64,000 bases of DNA, from the NCBI RefSeq assembly GCF_913055835.1, contig NZ_CAJXKQ010000016.1:1-64000 (forward strand), written 5' to 3'. The first letter of the stretch is position 1. Every line of letters starts with the position of its first letter. Position numbers and translations under genes: made by a program. Source of the stretch: an uncultured Marinobacter sp. Lineage in GTDB: Bacteria; Pseudomonadota; Gammaproteobacteria; Pseudomonadales; Oleiphilaceae. Shown here piece by piece: positions 17,496-28,603 of the stretch. Below the pieces are notes generated by a model, which was given only the letters and a program-made list of their open reading frames with translations, had not been told where the DNA came from and did no database searches.

Positions 17496-17517
17496 GTGTG
17501 AAACCCTCGGAGAAACC

Positions 17518-18090
17518 ATGAAACTGATTGGATCCACCACTTCACCTTACGTTCGGCGCATTCGTATCCTGCTGGATGAAGAGCCTTATGAGTTCGTCAA
17601 CCTCAATATCTATGGTGAAGGTCGGGATGAACTGCGGCGCAACAATCCGACCCTGAAAATTCCCGTGCTCGAAGACGGCGGCCAGGAGATCTATGACTCC
17701 CGGATCATCGCCCGTTACATCAGTGCCAAGCAGGGCCGGGATCCGCTGACCTGGGACCAGGAAAACCAGCTTACGATGGTTGATGGCGCCAATGACTCGG
17801 CGGTCACCATGCTGCTCTCGGAGAAGTCGGGTATTGATACCGGTGAGGACCGGATGTTCTATAACCTTCAGCGTGAGCGGATCATGACCACCTTGCGTAC
17901 CCTGGCGGCGATGGTGGAGGACGCTCAGTTTGAAACCTGGAATTACCCGGCGATCTGTCTGTACTGTCTCGTGGACTGGCTGGACTTCAGGGATCTGGTG
18001 GACTTCTCGGGTGTGGAAAGCCTTCTGTCATATCGTGACAGCCGCAGGGATTACCCCTGGGTTGCCGAGACTGATCCCCGCAACTCCTGA
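17518..18090 (+). CDS. Glutathione S-transferase family protein
   Basis: A 190-residue protein with an N-terminal thioredoxin-like domain (MKLIGSTTSPYVRRIRILLDE; TLKIPVLED; EIYDSRIIARYI, the GSH-contact DSR) and an all-helical C-terminal domain. The SPYVRR segment near residue 9 replaces the catalytic Ser/Cys region of classical classes. The substrate is unknown. It follows ald by 22 bases. A GC-rich perfect hairpin without T-tract (18095-18118) lies just after its stop codon. Confidence 0.82.
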   Translation: MKLIGSTTSPYVRRIRILLDEEPYEFVNLNIYGEGRDELRRNNPTLKIPVLEDGGQEIYDSRIIARYISAKQGRDPLTWDQENQLTMVDGANDSAVTMLLSEKSGIDTGEDRMFYNLQRERIMTTLRTLAAMVEDAQFETWNYPAICLYCLVDWLDFRDLVDFSGVESLLSYRDSRRDYPWVAETDPRNS

Positions 18091-18195
18091 TTCCGGGCGG
18101 CCGGCAACCGCCGGCCGCCAACCTCGTAAATTAAGTTGAAATTAAGTCTTCTGAAAGGTTGCAGAAGCTATTCTGTGCTTTTATCTTTGGTCACT

Positions 18196-18211
18196 ACTTA
18201 ATCATTTAAGT
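18196..18211. promoter_or_regulatory. Palindromic candidate operator 1 upstream of the porin gene
   Basis: ACTTAA-TCAT-TTAAGT is a perfect inverted repeat. It shares its half-site with the palindrome at 18253-18266, and both precede the alpha-glucoside cluster that encodes a LacI-type repressor. The 233-base gap from the GST gene to the porin gene holds these two palindromes and a terminator, and no gene. Confidence 0.35.
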
Positions 18212-18219
18212 ACTCTTTC

Positions 18220-18242
18220 CGGACCCAGGTCCGATTTTTTTT
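18220..18242 (+). terminator. Intrinsic terminator inside the porin upstream region
   Basis: CGGAC-CCAG-GTCCG followed by A and eight T. It lies 130 bases after the GST gene and 81 bases before the porin ATG. It may end the ald-GST transcript, or act as a leader attenuator if transcription of the porin starts further upstream. Confidence 0.8.
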
Positions 18243-18252
18243 GAGTTGCTGT

Positions 18253-19736
<1,484 letters not shown>

Positions 19737-19766
19737 GACCGACAATAACAAACCGAGGTGATTAAC

Positions 19767-21038
19767 ATGTCCAGATTCAATCGTAACCTGTGGATGGCCG
19801 GCAGCCTGGCGGCTTTTGCTTTTGCCGGCACCGTGCAGGCCAAGACCATCACCATCTCCTGCGGCGCCGTGGGTGCCGAGAAGCAGCTTTGTGAGGAAGG
19901 CACCCAGGCCTGGGCGGATCAGACCGGTCATGAGGTAAAAGTGGTTTCCACGCCCAACTCGGCGACTGAACGCCTTTCGCTCTACCAACAGCTGCTGGCT
20001 GCCCAGTCCGAAGACGTTGATATCTTCCAGATTGACGTGGTCTGGCCGGGCATGCTGGCCCAGCATCTGGTGGACCTTGCGGAGTACACCAATGGTGCCG
20101 AGGATAGCCATTTTGAATCCCTGGTCCAGAACAACACAGTGGATGGCCGGCTGGTGGCCATGCCCTGGTTTACCGATGCGGGCGTGCTCTATTACCGCAA
20201 GGATCTCCTGGATAAATATGACCAGAATGTTCCGAAAACCTGGCAGCAATTGACCGATTCCGCTCGCGTGGTGATGGCCGGTGAGCGTGAAGCGGGCAAT
20301 GACCGCTTCTGGGGCTTTGTCTGGCAGGGCAGGGCTTATGAAGGTCTCACCTGCAACGCACTTGAGTGGGTTGCCTCCCATAACGGTGGCACGGTGGTCG
20401 ATGGCGAAGGCAATGTCACCATCAACAATCCCCAGGCCCGGGAAGCGCTCGCGCTGGCCAGTACCTGGATTGACGATATTTCCCCCCGCAGCGTTCTGAA
20501 CTACACCGAGGAAGAGGCCCGGGGCGTATTCCAGTCCGGCAATGCGCTGTACATGCGTAACTGGCCTTACGCCTGGAGCCTGGCGCAAAGCGATGACAGC
20601 CCGGTCAAGGACAAGGTCGGCGTTGTAGCGCTGCCCAGGGGTGGCGAGCAGGGCACCCATGCCGGAACCCTGGGAGGCTGGCAACTGGCTGTCTCCCGTT
20701 ACTCGGCCAATAAGGACGAGGCGGCAGATCTGGTCCGGTTCCTGACCAGCTACGAGGAGCAGAAACGCCGGGCGATTCAGGGTAGCTATAACCCCACGAT
20801 TCCCGACCTCTATGAAGATGAGGATGTGCTGGCGGCGGTACCCTTCTTTGGTGAGCTGTTCGAAACCTTCAAGAACGGCGTGCCCAGGCCATCCTCTGTG
20901 ACCGGTGAAAGCTACGGTCGAGTCAGTAATGCGTTCTTCAATGCCACCCATCAGGTGCTCTCTGGCGAGGCGGAGCCGGAGCAGGCGTTGAACGCTCTGG
21001 AGCGTCAGCTTCAGCGTCTTGGCCGCCGGGGCTGGTAA
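19767..21038 (+). CDS. Alpha-glucoside ABC transporter substrate-binding protein
   Basis: A 423-residue periplasmic sugar-binding protein of the MalE/ThuE type, with a signal peptide (MSRFNRNLWMAGSLAAFAFA to about VQA) and a Cluster B solute-binding fold (FQIDVVWPGMLAQHLVDL near residue 88, PWFTDAGVLYYRKDLL near 132). It feeds the two permeases encoded after it. ATG at 19767 has GAGGTG just upstream; an in-frame GTG at 19758 overlaps that site. Thu/Agl-type proteins bind trehalose, maltose or sucrose. Confidence 0.88.
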   Translation: MSRFNRNLWMAGSLAAFAFAGTVQAKTITISCGAVGAEKQLCEEGTQAWADQTGHEVKVVSTPNSATERLSLYQQLLAAQSEDVDIFQIDVVWPGMLAQHLVDLAEYTNGAEDSHFESLVQNNTVDGRLVAMPWFTDAGVLYYRKDLLDKYDQNVPKTWQQLTDSARVVMAGEREAGNDRFWGFVWQGRAYEGLTCNALEWVASHNGGTVVDGEGNVTINNPQAREALALASTWIDDISPRSVLNYTEEEARGVFQSGNALYMRNWPYAWSLAQSDDSPVKDKVGVVALPRGGEQGTHAGTLGGWQLAVSRYSANKDEAADLVRFLTSYEEQKRRAIQGSYNPTIPDLYEDEDVLAAVPFFGELFETFKNGVPRPSSVTGESYGRVSNAFFNATHQVLSGEAEPEQALNALERQLQRLGRRGW

Positions 21039-21044
21039 CTGGCC

Positions 21045-22037
21045 ATGGCTCATACCACACCGGCACCTGCAGAAACGGCCGCGGGCGGCAACTCGCCGGC
21101 CCGTGCAATGCCCGCCAAACGGCAAGCCAGCCGGGTGCGCCGCCAGCGCCTGCGGGCAGCATGGTTGTTCCTGATCCCCATGCTGGTGGTGCTGGCTGCC
21201 GTGGCGGGCTGGCCACTGATGCGAACCATCTGGTTCAGCTTCACCGATGCCAGTTTCGCCAATATCAGCGAGTACGGCCTGGTGGGTTTCGAGAACTACC
21301 TGGTCTACGACAATGGCGCCTGGTACGGCGTATTGGCAGATCCGACCTGGTGGAATGCGGTTTGGAACACGCTGTTCTTCACGGTGGTGTCGGTGGGTAT
21401 GGAAACCGTTCTGGGTCTGATCATCGCGCTGACCCTGAACGCCCAGTTCCGTGGCCGGGGCTGGGTCCGGGCCGCCACCCTGATTCCCTGGGCGGTGCCG
21501 ACCATCGTCTCCGCCAAGATGTGGGGATGGATGCTCCACGATCAGTTCGGGATCATCAACGAAATGCTGATGGGCCTCGGCCTGATTGCCGAACCACTGA
21601 ACTGGACGGCCAATGCCGACCTGTCCATGTGGGCCGTCATTATGGTCGATGTCTGGAAAACCACGCCCTTCATGGCACTGCTAACGCTGGCAGCCCTGCA
21701 GATGCTGCCCTCGGACTGCTATGAGGCGGCAAAGGTGGACGGTATTCATCCGGTACGGGTGTTCTTTAAGGTGACCCTGCCGCTGATCCTGCCAGCCTTG
21801 ATGGTCGCGATCATTTTCCGGGTGCTTGATGCGCTGCGGGTATTCGATGTGATCTACGTGCTGACATCCAACAGTGCGGACACCATGTCCATGTCAGTGT
21901 ACGCCCGTCAGCAGCTGGTGGAATTCCAGGATGTCGGATACGGCTCGGCGGCTTCCACGGTGCTGTTCCTCATCATTGCTTTGCTGACCATCAGCTATCT
22001 CTATCTCGGCCGCAAACAGATCGGGGGTGAGGCATGA
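21045..22037 (+). CDS. Sugar ABC transporter permease (ThuF/MalF type)
   Basis: A 330-residue inner-membrane permease with six predicted helices after a basic, alanine-rich N-terminal stretch of about 40 residues. The cytoplasmic ATPase-coupling EAA motif is YEAAKVDGIHPVRVFFKVTLP near residue 226. It pairs with the permease encoded next, whose ATG overlaps its stop codon (ATGA at 22034), and with the MalK-like ATPase at 24558. Confidence 0.9.
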   Translation: MAHTTPAPAETAAGGNSPARAMPAKRQASRVRRQRLRAAWLFLIPMLVVLAAVAGWPLMRTIWFSFTDASFANISEYGLVGFENYLVYDNGAWYGVLADPTWWNAVWNTLFFTVVSVGMETVLGLIIALTLNAQFRGRGWVRAATLIPWAVPTIVSAKMWGWMLHDQFGIINEMLMGLGLIAEPLNWTANADLSMWAVIMVDVWKTTPFMALLTLAALQMLPSDCYEAAKVDGIHPVRVFFKVTLPLILPALMVAIIFRVLDALRVFDVIYVLTSNSADTMSMSVYARQQLVEFQDVGYGSAASTVLFLIIALLTISYLYLGRKQIGGEA

Positions 22038-22876
22038 ACCGCAAACTGCTGAAGAAAATCGCCGCGAAAACCGGTTTCGCTATCCTGCTGGCAGGGATCC
22101 TGTTGTTTACGGTGTTCCCGTTCTATTACGCGATCGTGACCTCGTTCAAGAGCGGTTCCGAGCTGTTCGATGTGACCTGGTGGGTAAGCGCCTTTGATTT
22201 CTCCAACTATGCGTCGGTAATCGGTGACGGCTCCTTCGTGGGCAGCATCTGGAATTCGGTACTGGTGTCCTTCGCCACGGTAATCATTGCCATGGCCTTT
22301 GGCCTGACCGCCGCCTACGCCCTTGGCAGGGTGCAGTTCCGGGGCCGAAGTGCGGTACTGATGATTGTGCTCGGGGTCTCGATGTTTCCCCAGGTGGCGG
22401 TGCTTTCCGGGCTGTTCGAGGTGATCCGGGCGCTGGACCTGTACAACAACCCGCTGGCGCTGATCTTCTCCTACACCATCTTCACGCTGCCGTTCACGGT
22501 CTGGATTCTGACTACCTTCATGCGGCAGCTGCCGAAGGAATTGGAGGAGGCCGCCATTGTCGACGGTGCCTCGCCCATGACCACGCTTTTCAAGGTGTTT
22601 ATCCCGCTGATGTGGCCGGCCATGGCCACAACAGGCCTGCTGGCGTTTATCGCCGCCTGGAACGAGTTCCTGTTTGCACTCACCTTCACTCTCACCGATG
22701 ACCAGCGGACCGTGCCTGTCGCCATTGCCCTGCTGACCGGTGGCTCACAGTACGAGCTGCCCTGGGGCAACCTGATGGCGGCGTCGGTCATCGTTACGGT
22801 GCCGCTGGTGTTGCTGGTGCTGATTTTCCAACGTCGTATCGTATCTGGCCTCACGGCGGGTGCGGTGAAAGGTTAA
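22034..22876 (+). CDS. Sugar ABC transporter permease (ThuG/MalG type)
   Basis: A 280-residue second permease with six helices and the EAA motif EEAAIVDGASPMTTLFKVFIP near residue 171. Four-base overlap with the preceding permease indicates translational coupling. The C-terminus FQRRIVSGLTAGAVKG is the typical MalG-type ending. Confidence 0.9.
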   Translation: MNRKLLKKIAAKTGFAILLAGILLFTVFPFYYAIVTSFKSGSELFDVTWWVSAFDFSNYASVIGDGSFVGSIWNSVLVSFATVIIAMAFGLTAAYALGRVQFRGRSAVLMIVLGVSMFPQVAVLSGLFEVIRALDLYNNPLALIFSYTIFTLPFTVWILTTFMRQLPKELEEAAIVDGASPMTTLFKVFIPLMWPAMATTGLLAFIAAWNEFLFALTFTLTDDQRTVPVAIALLTGGSQYELPWGNLMAASVIVTVPLVLLVLIFQRRIVSGLTAGAVKG

Positions 22877-22889
22877 CCAAGGAGTATTT

Positions 22890-24506
22890 ATGACCCAGTC
22901 ACAGCCCTGGTGGAAGGGTGGCATTATCTACCAGATCTATCCCCGCAGCTTTCTGGACAGCAACGGGGATGGAATTGGCGATCTCAAGGGCGTTACCCGG
23001 AAACTGCCCTACGTCGCCTCCCTGGGCGTGGACGCTATCTGGCTGTCTCCGTTCTTCACCTCGCCCATGAAAGACTTCGGCTACGACGTCTCTGACTACC
23101 GCGGGGTCGACCCGATCTTCGGGGACATGGACGACTATCGGGCGCTGGTGGCCGAAGCCCATCGTCTGGGTCTGAAGGTGATCATTGACCAGGTGCTAAG
23201 CCACACCGCTGAAAACCATCCCTGGTTCGAGGAAAGCCGGTCCAGCCGGGACAATGCCAAAGCCGACTGGTTTGTCTGGGCCGACCCGAAGCCTGACGGC
23301 ACCCCGCCCAACAACTGGCTGTCCATTTTTGGTGGCAGTGCCTGGGCCTGGGACAGTCGCCGGGGCCAGTACTACCTGCACAACTTCCTGGCCAGCCAGC
23401 CGGACTTGAACTTCCACAACCCGGCGGTGCGCCAGGCCCAACTGGATAATATGCGGTTCTGGCTGGAGCTGGGCGCGGACGGGTTCCGCCTGGACACGGT
23501 GAACTTCTACTACCACAGCCAGGGGCTGGAGAATAACCCGGCCGTTCCCGCCGGTGAGAACAAGACGTTCGTGGCCAAGGGTGTGAACCCTTATACCTAT
23601 CAACGCCACGTCTACGATCTCAGTCAGCCGGAGAACCTGGCGTTTCTCGAAGACCTCCGCGCGCTGATGGATGAGTTTCCTGACACCACCCTGGTGGGTG
23701 AGATCGGTGACGACCGGCCGCTGGAACGCATGGCGGAGTACACCCACGGCAGCCACCGTCTGCATATGGCTTACTCATTTGACTTGCTCTCAGACCAGCA
23801 TGGTCCGGACTGGGTTCGCGATGTGGTGCGCCGGTTCCAGAATGGCCTCAGTGATGGCTGGGCCTGTTGGGCCCTGAGCAATCATGATGTGGTACGGGTG
23901 GTGTCGCGTTGGGGTGAGCATGCGGAGGATCCCCACGCCTACGCCCGGGTTCTTATGGCACTGCTGCTCTCGCTTCGCGGCAGCGTGTGTATTTATCAGG
24001 GCGAGGAGCTTGGCCTGCCGGAAGCCTGGGTGCCGTTCGAGGCACTGCAGGACCCCTACGGCATTGAGTTCTGGCCGGAGTTCAAGGGCCGGGATGGTTG
24101 CCGTACTCCCATGCCCTGGACCCCGGAAGCCAATGGAGGGTTCACCACCGGGACGCCCTGGCTTCCAGTCGACCGCCACCACCTTGAGCTGTCGGTGCAG
24201 AGTCAGGAAGACAACCCGGACTCCACCCTGAACAGCAGTCGGCGTCTGATCCGCTGGCGTCAGAACCAGCCGGCACTGGTGCAGGGCGAGCTGGAGCTGA
24301 TCGAGAACACCGGCGATGCGCTTTGCTGGGTCCGAAAGACAGAGGAACAGTCCATGCTGGTTGCGCTCAATGTCACCGGCCGGGAACTTCGCACTCCGGT
24401 GCCCTGTGATATTGACCGGGTTGCAACCGGCCACGGTTTCACCGGTTATATCGATGGCGGCGACCTGGTCCTGCCGCCCTATCAGGCTTTATTTGCAGAG
24501 TTGTAA
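22890..24506 (+). CDS. GH13 alpha-glucosidase
   Basis: A 538-residue cytoplasmic glycoside hydrolase 13 enzyme without signal peptide. Catalytic residues are Asp202 (GFRLDTVNF), Glu271 (VGEIGDD) and Asp333 (SNHDVV). The length, these positions and whole segments such as NNWLSIFGGSAW closely resemble the Halomonas sp. H11 alpha-glucosidase (GH13 subfamily 23). That family cleaves exo alpha-1,4 and short alpha-glucosides including sucrose. Its place between the permeases and the ATPase, with a fructokinase later, suggests it splits imported sucrose or a related disaccharide. Confidence 0.93.
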   Translation: MTQSQPWWKGGIIYQIYPRSFLDSNGDGIGDLKGVTRKLPYVASLGVDAIWLSPFFTSPMKDFGYDVSDYRGVDPIFGDMDDYRALVAEAHRLGLKVIIDQVLSHTAENHPWFEESRSSRDNAKADWFVWADPKPDGTPPNNWLSIFGGSAWAWDSRRGQYYLHNFLASQPDLNFHNPAVRQAQLDNMRFWLELGADGFRLDTVNFYYHSQGLENNPAVPAGENKTFVAKGVNPYTYQRHVYDLSQPENLAFLEDLRALMDEFPDTTLVGEIGDDRPLERMAEYTHGSHRLHMAYSFDLLSDQHGPDWVRDVVRRFQNGLSDGWACWALSNHDVVRVVSRWGEHAEDPHAYARVLMALLLSLRGSVCIYQGEELGLPEAWVPFEALQDPYGIEFWPEFKGRDGCRTPMPWTPEANGGFTTGTPWLPVDRHHLELSVQSQEDNPDSTLNSSRRLIRWRQNQPALVQGELELIENTGDALCWVRKTEEQSMLVALNVTGRELRTPVPCDIDRVATGHGFTGYIDGGDLVLPPYQALFAEL

Positions 24507-24557
24507 AACGTCGCGGCGCCCGGCCCTGACCGGGCGACTAACAGAGGAGTCTCCACC

Positions 24558-25691
24558 ATGGCTTGCGTGGAACTGAAAAATATAAACAAGACCTTTGGAC
24601 AGATTGAGATTCTGCCGTGCGTGAACCTGCGCATCGAAGACGGCGAATTTGTGGTTTTTGTCGGCCCTTCGGGTTGTGGTAAGTCGACCATGCTCCGGCT
24701 GATCGCCGGGCTGGAGGACCCCACCAGTGGCGATATCGAGATCGACGGCGAAGTGGTCACCGATCAGTCACCAAAGGAGCGTGGTGTGGGCATGGTGTTC
24801 CAGTCCTATGCCCTGTATCCCCACATGTCGGTGTATGAGAACATCGCCTTTGGCCTCAAGCTGGGCAAGGCCAGGAAGAACAAGATCCGCGAATGGGTGG
24901 AAAAAACCGCCGAAGTCCTGCAACTGGAGAAGTTGCTGGATCGTAAACCCCGGGAGTTATCCGGTGGCCAACGCCAGCGGGTGGCCATTGGCCGGGCCAT
25001 GGCCCGGGAACCCAAGATCATGCTGTTTGATGAGCCGTTGTCCAATCTGGATGCCAGCCTGCGGGTTCAGATGCGCACGGAAATCGCCAAGCTGCACGAC
25101 CGCTTGCAGTCCACCATGATCTACGTGACCCACGATCAGGTAGAAGCCATGACCCTGGCCGACAAGATAGTGGTACTCAACGGCGGCAATATCGAACAGG
25201 TCGGTACGCCCTACGAGCTTTACGAGACCCCGGCCAGTCTGTTTGTGGCAGGATTCATCGGATCTCCGAAAATGAATCTGATGCCTGGCAGCATTGACGG
25301 AGAAGTCGGTGCACCGACAACTGCCATCAATATTCGGGGTTTGGGCAAAGTGACTGTCAACCGCGAAACCTCTAGCCTGAAAGATGGCGATGCGGTGACC
25401 GTGGGTGTTCGCCCGGAACACTTCACCCTGGCGTTGTCGGGACCCGATCACGGGCTGGAAGTGGTAAACGTTGAGTATCTCGGCAACGAGGCCTATGTCT
25501 ATGTCGAGCTGCCCGGTATGCAAGAGCTCATGGTGGTGCGCCAGCCGGTGCCCTGCGAGGTTCAGACCGGGCAGCGGGTGTCGCTGGCCACCGAGCCGGA
25601 GCTGGTGCATGTGTTCGATGCCAGCGGGCGGGCCCTGGGCCCTTTCAAGGCAGAAGCGGAGTCGGCCGAACGGTTGGCTGCAACCCAGTGA
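24558..25691 (+). CDS. MalK/UgpC-like sugar ABC transporter ATPase
   Basis: A 377-residue ATPase. Walker A is GPSGCGKST (residues 36-44), the Q-loop is VFQSYALYPHMSVYENIAFG, the signature is LSGGQRQRVAIGRAMA near 134, and Walker B is IMLFDEPLSNLDA. The C-terminal TOBE/regulatory domain (residues 240-360) is of the CUT1 sugar type. It energises the permeases encoded before the alpha-glucosidase. One such ATPase can serve several CUT1 systems. Confidence 0.93.
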   Translation: MACVELKNINKTFGQIEILPCVNLRIEDGEFVVFVGPSGCGKSTMLRLIAGLEDPTSGDIEIDGEVVTDQSPKERGVGMVFQSYALYPHMSVYENIAFGLKLGKARKNKIREWVEKTAEVLQLEKLLDRKPRELSGGQRQRVAIGRAMAREPKIMLFDEPLSNLDASLRVQMRTEIAKLHDRLQSTMIYVTHDQVEAMTLADKIVVLNGGNIEQVGTPYELYETPASLFVAGFIGSPKMNLMPGSIDGEVGAPTTAINIRGLGKVTVNRETSSLKDGDAVTVGVRPEHFTLALSGPDHGLEVVNVEYLGNEAYVYVELPGMQELMVVRQPVPCEVQTGQRVSLATEPELVHVFDASGRALGPFKAEAESAERLAATQ

Positions 25692-25722
25692 AATCTGAGA
25701 ACCGGGGGCGGGAGAAGCGAGT

Positions 25723-26772
25723 GTGACGGAGAAGCCCAGGCGTCTGACAGTAAAGCTGATGGCGGAGAAACTGAATGTTTCCACAGCCACCATCTCCAAT
25801 GCTTTCAATCGGCCGGATCAGCTGTCCGAAGGCCGTCGCCGCTGGATTCTGGAAGAGTGCAAGCGTCTGGGCTACATGGGACCCAACGCTGCCGCCCGAA
25901 GCCTGCGCACCGGCCGGACCGGCAACGTTGGCGTGATGCTGGCAGATAACCTGGCCTACAGTTTGACGGACCCGGTGGCCAGCGAGTTCCTGCATGGCCT
26001 CGCGGAGGTCCTCGATCGTCGCCACATGAACATGCTGCTGCTTTCCAGTCAGGACGACGATGAACACCGGAGTCGACTGCAGGAATCCATGGTGGACGGC
26101 TTCATTGTTTATGGCTGGCTGAAGAAGGGACGCACCTACGAGCGCCTGCTCCAGCATGGTAAGCCCATGGTCGCGGTGGATTTTGATCTCGAAGGCTGCA
26201 CCTGGGTCAACATTGACAACTATGAGGGTGCCCGCCGAAGCGCCGAGCATGCGCTCCGGCAGCCCCCTGAAAACATTGCTATTCTGGGTCTTCGTCTGGT
26301 GGATACCGACCGTGTTTGCCGGATCCGCGACCGGGAACTGTTCAACGAGGCAAGGGCGATTTCCGTGCGCCGGCTTCATGGCTACACCGATGCCCTGGAG
26401 GCCGCCGGATACCAGGTACCCGCCGAACGCATCTGGTCCACGCCCACCAATACCCACGAGGACGCCTACCAGGCCGCCCGGGAAGCGCTGACCAGCAGCC
26501 CCAGGCCGGACTTGTTGCTGTGCATGAGTGACCGGATCGCACTGGCCGCCATTCAGGCCGCACTGCAGATGGGGCTGAGAGTGCCAGAGGACGTCCGGAT
26601 CGTCGGTTTCGATGGTATTCCCGAGGGCGCCAACATCCATCCGTCGCTGACTACGGTCTATCAGCAGAGTGCCGAGAAGGGACGTATTGCCGCCCGGATT
26701 TTCCTGGGTGAGCAGGAAGATGCCAACGTGTTGCTGCCCACCTGTTTGCTGGTACGTGAAAGCTGCCCCTGA
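25723..26772 (+). CDS. LacI family transcriptional regulator of the alpha-glucoside cluster
   Basis: A 349-residue regulator with an N-terminal LacI helix-turn-helix (VKLMAEKLNVSTATISNAFNRP near residue 10-31), a hinge helix (NAAARSLRTGRTGNVGVML) and a periplasmic-binding-type effector domain. The GTG start at 25723 is preceded by GGGAGAAGCGA. Its gene sits inside the cluster, so it most likely represses the porin-ABC-glucosidase genes, perhaps through the palindromes at 18196-18266. The effector is unknown. Confidence 0.9.
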   Translation: MTEKPRRLTVKLMAEKLNVSTATISNAFNRPDQLSEGRRRWILEECKRLGYMGPNAAARSLRTGRTGNVGVMLADNLAYSLTDPVASEFLHGLAEVLDRRHMNMLLLSSQDDDEHRSRLQESMVDGFIVYGWLKKGRTYERLLQHGKPMVAVDFDLEGCTWVNIDNYEGARRSAEHALRQPPENIAILGLRLVDTDRVCRIRDRELFNEARAISVRRLHGYTDALEAAGYQVPAERIWSTPTNTHEDAYQAAREALTSSPRPDLLLCMSDRIALAAIQAALQMGLRVPEDVRIVGFDGIPEGANIHPSLTTVYQQSAEKGRIAARIFLGEQEDANVLLPTCLLVRESCP

Positions 26773-26806
26773 TATCCGCTCACTCCATACAGAACAAGAG
26801 CCTGCC

Positions 26807-27763
26807 ATGATGCCATTTGACGTACTCTGCTTCGGTGAAGCCCTGATCGACATGCGTGGTGAAGACGTCGACGGGCAACTCCGTTTTGTTCCCCAGCCCG
26901 GTGGCGCCCCTGCTAATGTTGCTGTCGGTGTGGCCCGGCTTGGTGGCAGGTCCGGGTTCGCCGGTCAGGTCGGTGCCGACCTTTTTGGCAACCAGATTCT
27001 TCGCTCCCTGTCCGGGTTCGGGGTGGACACGTCGCTACTGCTGCAAACCCAGAGTGCCAATACGGCGCTGGCCATGGTCGCCCTGGATGAAGCCGGCGAA
27101 CGCAGCTTTTCCTTCTACCGGAATGCCACGGCGGATCTGCTGTATGAGCCGGAACAACTGCCGGACAGTGCTCTCGCCGGCCAGCCCATCTTTCACATCT
27201 GTTCAAATACCCTGACTGAGCCGGTCATTGCGGAAACGACCCTGGCCCTGGTGGCGCGGGCGCGAGGGGCGGGCTGCCTGGTGAGTTTTGATGTCAATTA
27301 CCGAAAACCACTCTGGCCGGATCCGGAACGCGCACCGGAGCAGATTCGGGCCCTTGCCCTGGAGGCGGACCTCGTCAAGTTCAGCCGGGAAGAGCTGACA
27401 GCGCTCTACGGTGACCAGGAGGATGCCCTCGTTGAAGAGCTTTGTGATCAGGGTGTTCAGTTGGTCCTGGTTTCTGACGGCCCTGGCGCTCTTCAGGCCT
27501 GGACGCAGCAACGACGGCTCACAATCGTTCCACCGCAGGTGCGGGCGGTGGATACTACCGCCGCCGGTGATGCCTTTGTGGCCGGCCTTCTTTTTCAGTT
27601 GGCCCGTCATGGGGTGACGGCTGAACGGCTCAACACGTGGCTTGCCCAGCCGGCCAGTCTCGACCGGGCACTGAAGTTCGCAGCCCGGTGTGGTGCCATT
27701 GCTGCAACCCGGTTCGGAGCTTTCGATGCCTTGCCGTCAATCGCTGATTTCCAGGATCTGTGA
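26807..27763 (+). CDS. PfkB family carbohydrate kinase, probable fructokinase
   Basis: A 318-residue ribokinase-family kinase. The N-terminal signature is PGGAPANVAVGVARLGG near residue 26, and the C-terminal ATP/catalytic motif is VDTTAAGDAFVAGLLF near 248 with the base Asp in GD. It follows the regulator gene by 34 bases and closes the cluster. Phosphorylating fructose released from sucrose would complete the pathway; this is inference from context. Either of two adjacent ATG codons (26807, 26810) may be the start. Confidence 0.85.
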   Translation: MMPFDVLCFGEALIDMRGEDVDGQLRFVPQPGGAPANVAVGVARLGGRSGFAGQVGADLFGNQILRSLSGFGVDTSLLLQTQSANTALAMVALDEAGERSFSFYRNATADLLYEPEQLPDSALAGQPIFHICSNTLTEPVIAETTLALVARARGAGCLVSFDVNYRKPLWPDPERAPEQIRALALEADLVKFSREELTALYGDQEDALVEELCDQGVQLVLVSDGPGALQAWTQQRRLTIVPPQVRAVDTTAAGDAFVAGLLFQLARHGVTAERLNTWLAQPASLDRALKFAARCGAIAATRFGAFDALPSIADFQDL

Positions 27764-27917
27764 CTGGGCTCCTCAAAGGTCGGACTGGATTTTGATCAAT
27801 TTCCCTTTCCTGATCGCTGTTCTTGACTATAGTTAAGTGTAAGGAACGGTTGCTGATCTGACAGTCACCGGATCCCGTATTTCACAATACCAACAACAGC
27901 AAATAAGGGGGTTGTCC

Positions 27918-28529
27918 ATGCTCCTGTCACATGCGTTCGGTCTCTTCACCCATCCTGATGAAGAGTGGGCTTCCATACGAAAAGAACATGAAACACCACG
28001 CCGGGTCTATGTCGCCTATGTCCTGATTCTGGCGGCCATTGCACCTGTCTGCGCTTACATATCGACGGCTTATTTTGGCTGGACGGTCGGCAATGAGAGG
28101 CTGATCAAGTTAACCGAGATCAGTGCAATGCAGCTGAGCGTGCTCACCTACCTGGCGATGCTGGTCGGCGTCTTCGCACTGGGCTATGCCATTAACTGGA
28201 TGGCGAAAACCTATGGCGCGAAGGAAGAGCATGTGCCCTCAAACGGCATTGCCTTGGCCGCATACTCTTGCACGCCTCTTTTCCTGGCGGGCTTCGCCCT
28301 GCTGTATCCGGTACCCTGGTTCAATGCCGTCGTCTTTCTGGTGGCGGCCTGTTACGGGGCATACCTCATGTATGACGGGCTGCCCATTGTCATGGGTATC
28401 GAGAAAGAACGGGCTGTCATGTACGCCGGGGCGTTGCTGACGGTCGCTCTGGTGATTCTGGTATCCACACGTGTCGGCTCGGTCATTCTCTGGAACTTTG
28501 GCGTCGGGCCTGTATTTATAAGCGGATAG
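27918..28529 (+). CDS. Yip1 family membrane protein
   Basis: A 203-residue protein with about five hydrophobic segments and the N-terminal HPDEEWASIRKEHETPRRVY typical of bacterial Yip1-domain proteins. The role of the family in bacteria is unknown. ATG at 27918 has AAGGGGG eight bases before it. It stands alone, closed by a terminator. The 154-base gap in front of it shows no clear promoter. Confidence 0.75.
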   Translation: MLLSHAFGLFTHPDEEWASIRKEHETPRRVYVAYVLILAAIAPVCAYISTAYFGWTVGNERLIKLTEISAMQLSVLTYLAMLVGVFALGYAINWMAKTYGAKEEHVPSNGIALAAYSCTPLFLAGFALLYPVPWFNAVVFLVAACYGAYLMYDGLPIVMGIEKERAVMYAGALLTVALVILVSTRVGSVILWNFGVGPVFISG

Positions 28530-28550
28530 GTCGAAACCAAACGGACTGCC

Positions 28551-28578
28551 AAGGGGGAGCCACGAGCTCCCCTTTTTT
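28551..28578 (+). terminator. Terminator after the Yip1 gene
   Basis: AAGGGGGAGC, loop CACGA, GCTCCCCTTTTTT: strong GC stem with a six-T tail, 21 bases after the stop codon. Confidence 0.9.
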
Positions 28579-28603
28579 ATGAATTCTGGCAATTACCGGG
28601 CGC

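Noticed and set aside
18095..18118. Terminator after the GST gene
   Set aside because: The 10-bp GC hairpin is perfect but has no T-tract; the better terminator is at 18220-18242.
25645..26853. 402-codon minus-strand frame
   Set aside because: Opposite the LacI-type regulator; no domain and no ribosome site.
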